DNA from: Sanghuangporus weigelae
Lineage: Eukaryota > Basidiomycota > Agaricomycetes > Hymenochaetales > Hymenochaetaceae
NCBI GenBank assembly: GCA_033182465.1
Contig: CP137318.1
Coordinates: forward strand, 434,001-498,000
Direction of reading: 5' to 3'
Length of the DNA stretch: 64,000 nucleotides
Each line of letters begins with the position of its first letter. The stretch's first letter is position 1. Below, one piece after another: positions 60,435-64,000 of the stretch. The translations under genes and the position numbers were made by a program. The notes under the pieces were generated by a model, which saw only the letters and a list, made by a program, of their open reading frames with translations, did no database searches and was not told the DNA's origin.

Positions 60435-61654
60435 ATGTTTCTCACTGCCAGTTTCCTCGCGTCGATTGTCGCGACGGTATCTGCACATGCTACCTTCCAG
60501 GAGATGTGGGTCAATGGTGTAGATCAGGGCAGCTACTGCGTCCGATTGCCCCAATCAAATTCACCAGTTACGGATGTGACGAGCACAGTGAGCCATGTCG
60601 CCTTTCTGCACACGGTCTTGCCCCATTACCAGCTGCTGCACAGGCTATCGCTTGCAATGCAAATGCGTCACCCAGTACCAATCTCTGCGAAGTCAATCGT
60701 AAGCGTGTCTGCTAATCGTTTGATCATACTGTTGACGTCTTTCAAGCCGGGGATACAATCACTGTCGAGATGCATCAACAACCGGGAGACCGTTCTTGTG
60801 CAAATGAAGCAATCGGTGGTGCCCACTACGGACCGATGATTGTTCGTTTCTCACACATTTGTCCACTTAAGCATTCTAATTATGCTTTTGCATGGCAGAT
60901 GTACATGGCGAAGGTAGACGACGCGACAACTGCAGTTGGCTCTGATGCTGGGTGGTTCAAGATCGACGAGATGGGATTGGCCTCGAACAACCCAGATTAT
61001 TGGGCCAACCAAGTCCTCAATGTGCGCACGTCATTCTTCTGAGGAAGCTTCTCGCACTAACTGTTCCCGAAGGACAATTGTGGACACTGGACATTCACAG
61101 TCCCATCGGTCGCTCCTGGAAATTACTTGCTTCGCGCAGAGACTATTGGTTAGTCCATCTACCTTTTTGGCATACACAAGAAGTATAATTCTTATGGGAA
61201 CTCTTTCTCTTTCAGCTTTACACACTGCAGGTAGTAGCGGCGGAGCCCAGTGAGTTACTGGCGTCTCTCATGTCGCAGTCACGTTTTGTTGACATGAAAT
61301 CGCATAAAAGGTTCTATATGTCATGTTTCCAGCTGAACGTCGGCGGTTCTGGATCTGCGGCGCCTGATACCATGAAATTCCCTGGCGCGTACTCCGCAGA
61401 TGACCCAGGCATTCTCATCAACATCTACCAAGATCTTACGGCTTACACTGGTGAGGGAGAACTCTCTCTTCTTATCAAGAAAGTGATCACTCATTAAATA
61501 TCCGATGAATATAGTACCTGGCCCGACTCCTTTCGGAACGACCTCACCCTTGCCGGCGAGTACTGCTTACCCAACCACAGCAACATGGGACGCAGCACTG
61601 CAACCGACAACCGTTCCGGCAGCTCCAGTCGCGTCTGCAATCAACGCCCGTTGA
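60435..61654 (+). CDS. AA9 lytic polysaccharide monooxygenase (secreted, copper-dependent)
   Basis: AA9 enzymes oxidatively cleave cellulose or related glucans outside the cell. Eight exons: 60435-60587, 60644-60698, 60747-60841, 60899-61021, 61073-61148, 61216-61249, 61311-61450, 61515-61654; about 271 aa. A 17-residue signal peptide ([17 protein letters not shown]) is followed directly by the mandatory N-terminal His (His18, [11 protein letters not shown]). The second copper ligand is His96 (GGAHYGPM), the axial Tyr is Tyr218 (GILINIYQ), and the second-sphere His170/Gln179 pair is in [19 protein letters not shown] short Thr/Pro-rich tail follows; no CBM1 is present. All catalytic positions are intact. 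Intron 3 uses a GTTCGT donor. Confidence 0.93.
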
Positions 61655-62012
61655 CTTTGGCTCATTGAGTGGTGGGACTTCCGCATATGTATGATGTTTA
61701 AATTCTGCTCCCGACATTCTCCCTTGCTCTCTATCGCTACAAGTTTTCTCGATCATCACAATAAGAAGATCAATTTCTGCCGCATTTATAATATCCAGGC
61801 TGGCGTGAAGTGTTAAGATCGTAAAGCTACATAAAGTCAAAATACAGCAGGGAATTGAATGTCCACCACATAGATAAGCGAGATACTATCAAATGCTGCA
61901 GTCGATTCGGGAACATCAGGCGTACTGGATTCTATACAAGGATACCGCAAGGGAACGATTATCTGGTTTGCAAACATAAGTACATCCGTCAGCTATCTGG
62001 ACGATTTCTTGT
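61655..62012. other. Convergent intergenic gap
   Basis: 358 bp between stop codons; no ORF support; likely 3' UTRs. Confidence 0.5.
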
Positions 62013-63284
62013 TTATGAAATAGTCTCCTCGTTAGCACGTTCTGCGGCTTCATGATATGCCGCCGCAAGTAACTCGTATATGAGCATTTGTTGTTCGGGT
62101 CTCTGGACCATTGACGTTCGTTGATCCCGAAGGGAATCCACTTCAAGCGCCACTTCATCCTCGGCAAGGTCAGATGGTAAAGGCCCTTGTGGGGAAGGTG
62201 GAAGCGGTGGAAACGACTGTGGCGAGGTCCGATTGTATTCAGGTAAGAGCATCCCATGAGCGCGAAGAAGCGAATTGAGAGCGATAAAAGAGCCTGTGCG
62301 GCCGACTCCTGCAGAGCAATTCACGACGATTGGTGGGTCTGGGTGAATATCAGTGTTGGAGGAACCATTCGGAGGGGCACTGAGATTGACCCTTGCTACG
62401 AGACGCGCGAAGGATAGCAGGCACGCCTTCTCCTCTGGTCCTTCTGGAACGCCGAAATCTGGCCAGTGGGTGAACAATAAATGGGTGAAGAATACGGGTT
62501 CGTCAAGTTCTTCCACTTTGGAGTATCGTAGCATATCCTGTTCTCCGGAGGGTTGCGTGCAGTGAACCAATCGCAGAGTACTCTGTATGCAGCCCGCCCA
62601 TTCATCTTCCTGTTCGGCTTCGAGCGAGATCTTCAATGCAGTATCCTTGCAACCTTCCGGAGCGGGTATAATGTATGAGCCTCCAACTTGAGCGGGGAAA
62701 TATGGGTGCGCCTTCGTCCTCCCTCCTTCCGTCGTCATAGTCAATTGTACCGTAGTACGTAATCGGCATGGCCGAAGTCCAAGACCAAGAGAATCGTGAG
62801 GGGCAAGATTGGAGGGCGGTCGAGTATCAGGCTGTAGGAAGAGGGAAAGGAACGCGTGCGCTGTGTTCGGTAGTGGCGCTTGCGTTGCAATCCACCAGTG
62901 CCCGCCATGCAACTCTCGGACCCAGTTTGCATTCAGATATCGTCCCATGCTTTCAGCATTCTGGCCTACGACAACACGCGTCCTATCGAACGGTTCGATC
63001 GCATAATATCGATTCTCAGGAACGTTCTCCCTTTCTGTTCCAACATCTACGCGATAGAAATCTTTATGAGAGTCTGGCAAGCTCGACTTCACCAAGGCCG
63101 ATACTATCGAGTTATGCAAGAATGACCGCCGGCTCTTCCGGCGCTCGCGTGATAACGTACGAGCTGCTTCTCTGACCTTTTCTCGGTCTGCTAGTACGGT
63201 GTAGACGTATCTTTGGTATTCTCGATTGAATAGTGCACGCTTCAGCCAGTCAGGTAGTCGAACAGGAGATCCTGTGGCGGTCAT
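62013..63284 (-). CDS. Protein tyrosine phosphatase (classical PTP domain)
   Basis: Single exon, about 423 aa. Conserved PTP motifs occur in order: NRYYAIEPFDRTRVVV (substrate-recognition NRY region), NANWVRELHGGHWWIATQAP (YINAN..IATQGP motif), THWPDFGVPE (WPD loop with the general-acid Asp), VVNCSAGVGRTGSF (P-loop, Cys323 and Arg329) and QRPEQQMLIYELL (Q-loop Gln). The residue before the catalytic Cys is Asn322, where classical PTPs have His. The ATG at 63284 (MTATGSPVRLPDWLKRAL) is the start; there is no upstream ATG in frame nearby. By family it dephosphorylates phosphotyrosine, perhaps on MAP kinases as yeast Ptp2/Ptp3 or Pyp proteins do; that role is inference. Confidence 0.88.
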   Translation of the reverse strand: MTATGSPVRLPDWLKRALFNREYQRYVYTVLADREKVREAARTLSRERRKSRRSFLHNSIVSALVKSSLPDSHKDFYRVDVGTERENVPENRYYAIEPFDRTRVVVGQNAESMGRYLNANWVRELHGGHWWIATQAPLPNTAHAFLSLFLQPDTRPPSNLAPHDSLGLGLRPCRLRTTVQLTMTTEGGRTKAHPYFPAQVGGSYIIPAPEGCKDTALKISLEAEQEDEWAGCIQSTLRLVHCTQPSGEQDMLRYSKVEELDEPVFFTHLLFTHWPDFGVPEGPEEKACLLSFARLVARVNLSAPPNGSSNTDIHPDPPIVVNCSAGVGRTGSFIALNSLLRAHGMLLPEYNRTSPQSFPPLPPSPQGPLPSDLAEDEVALEVDSLRDQRTSMVQRPEQQMLIYELLAAAYHEAAERANEETIS

Positions 63285-63308
63285 GGTGGAGGATTGAGCG
63301 CAAGACAA

Positions 63309-63680
63309 GACGATGAGCGGATGTCGTCCGTCCCAAATTTAGTAGTTAGTATGATCGACGTCTCCTCAGTGTCGGTGGCTGTCCATCTGAAGTGAGTAAC
63401 GTTTATCTACATTCTCCTGTTTCTTTCATCGTGTACGATGTCAACCAGGCATTCGGGATTGGTTTGTGTAAACTATTGCTTTGATGGACGGACAACGATC
63501 CCATGTCACAGTCGAGTCATCCAACTTGGAGAAAACGTGGCATTTGTGAGTTCCATCTTCCCTAGGCGGCTAAACATCAACCTAGTAGCAAGGCTCGCAA
63601 CGAGAATCAAGGAATTATGAAGTTACTGGCAGGAAAATTTTGAGTCTAACGGAGACATGCTCTCGAGTTGCTGATCTGCT
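63309..63680. other. Upstream region of the phosphatase gene, nothing recognised
   Basis: About 370 bp; small ORFs only (for example 63438-63620), no domain. Confidence 0.4.
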
Positions 63681-64000
63681 TGTTGGAAAATGCAATCTTG
63701 AGCGCTTTGATGCTCTCCCCAGGCCTGAGATGCTTTGCTTTCGTCCTCAATGACATCGGACGTTTTCTGCATCTCATATGCCACCAGCTTTGGGGTATTA
63801 CCGGATTTACGCTTCAATGAACGAGTCCCAGACTGAGCGATCGAGTTATTGGGAGTTTCTCTCGTCTGAAGATTCATTCCATGGTGTTCCAACCACCCCC
63901 ATATCTCGCTTTACCGAGTGCCTTAGCATATGCATATGCGTGCTCAACTGATGGATAGATGTGTGTTCCACCAGTGGACGTATAGGATATCGATGTATGT
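63680..64000 (-). CDS. Possible 3' end of an unknown gene running off the right edge
   Basis: On the - strand the last 120 bases are open and read like coding sequence (STGGTHIYPSVEHAYAYAKA). A donor GTAAAG after KAL and an acceptor TTCAG 53 nt on would give a quick stop (DERNSQ). Without splicing, the frame ends near 63880. A separate 89-codon - strand ORF lies at 63623-63892. I do not recognise the protein; only its extreme C-terminus would be in the window. Confidence 0.22.

Overview
This is a eukaryotic (fungal) window, almost certainly from an agaricomycete basidiomycete. The evidence is intron-dense genes with mostly 47-65 nt GT-AG introns, a mixed-strand compact layout, and families typical of mushrooms and wood-decay fungi: DUF6534-type membrane proteins, BTB/POZ and F-box expansions, an AA9 polysaccharide monooxygenase and PDR-type ABC-G transporters. 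Exon models were built by hand from ORF joins, splice motifs and phase bookkeeping; phases close for every model given with exon coordinates. No tRNA, rRNA, CRISPR array or intact transposon was recognised.

Left end (1-4.7 kb): two head-to-tail partial copies of the N-terminal PAH1-PAH2 part of SIN3 on the + strand, then a gene-poor stretch with a perfect hairpin, a short direct repeat and three tetranucleotide microsatellites. Next on the - strand (4.7-15.2 kb) come a large single-pass membrane protein gene and, only 102 bp upstream of it, the full SIN3 corepressor gene (11 exons, about 1356 aa).

Middle (17-37 kb): PDR-type ABC transporter 1 (+), an Ark1/Prk1/AAK1-family kinase (-), exonuclease V (+, divergent from the kinase across 210 bp), an MFS transporter (-), a DUF6534-like membrane protein (+) and the osmosensor SHO1 (+). 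Then (38-47 kb) a cluster of four BTB/POZ genes plus one decayed BTB copy, arranged as two tandem copies of a convergent gene pair, followed by an F-box/LRR-like gene.

Right part (47-64 kb): a Golgi-type glycosyltransferase-like gene (-), PDR-type ABC transporter 2 (+), the AP-3 delta adaptin (+), a secreted AA9 LPMO (+), a tyrosine phosphatase with a substituted signature residue (-), and perhaps the 3' end of a gene running off the right edge.

Most genes are independent housekeeping, signalling or accessory genes rather than one pathway. The notable structure is duplication: SIN3 to PAH-only copies, ABC1 to ABC2 (16 exons, 14 of identical length, 28 kb apart, same strand), and the BTB pair. 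The best candidates for new biology are the PAH-only SIN3 copies, a paired start-frame/tandem-acceptor arrangement at the 5' end of EXO5, and the BTB cluster. No clearly unprecedented multi-gene system was found.
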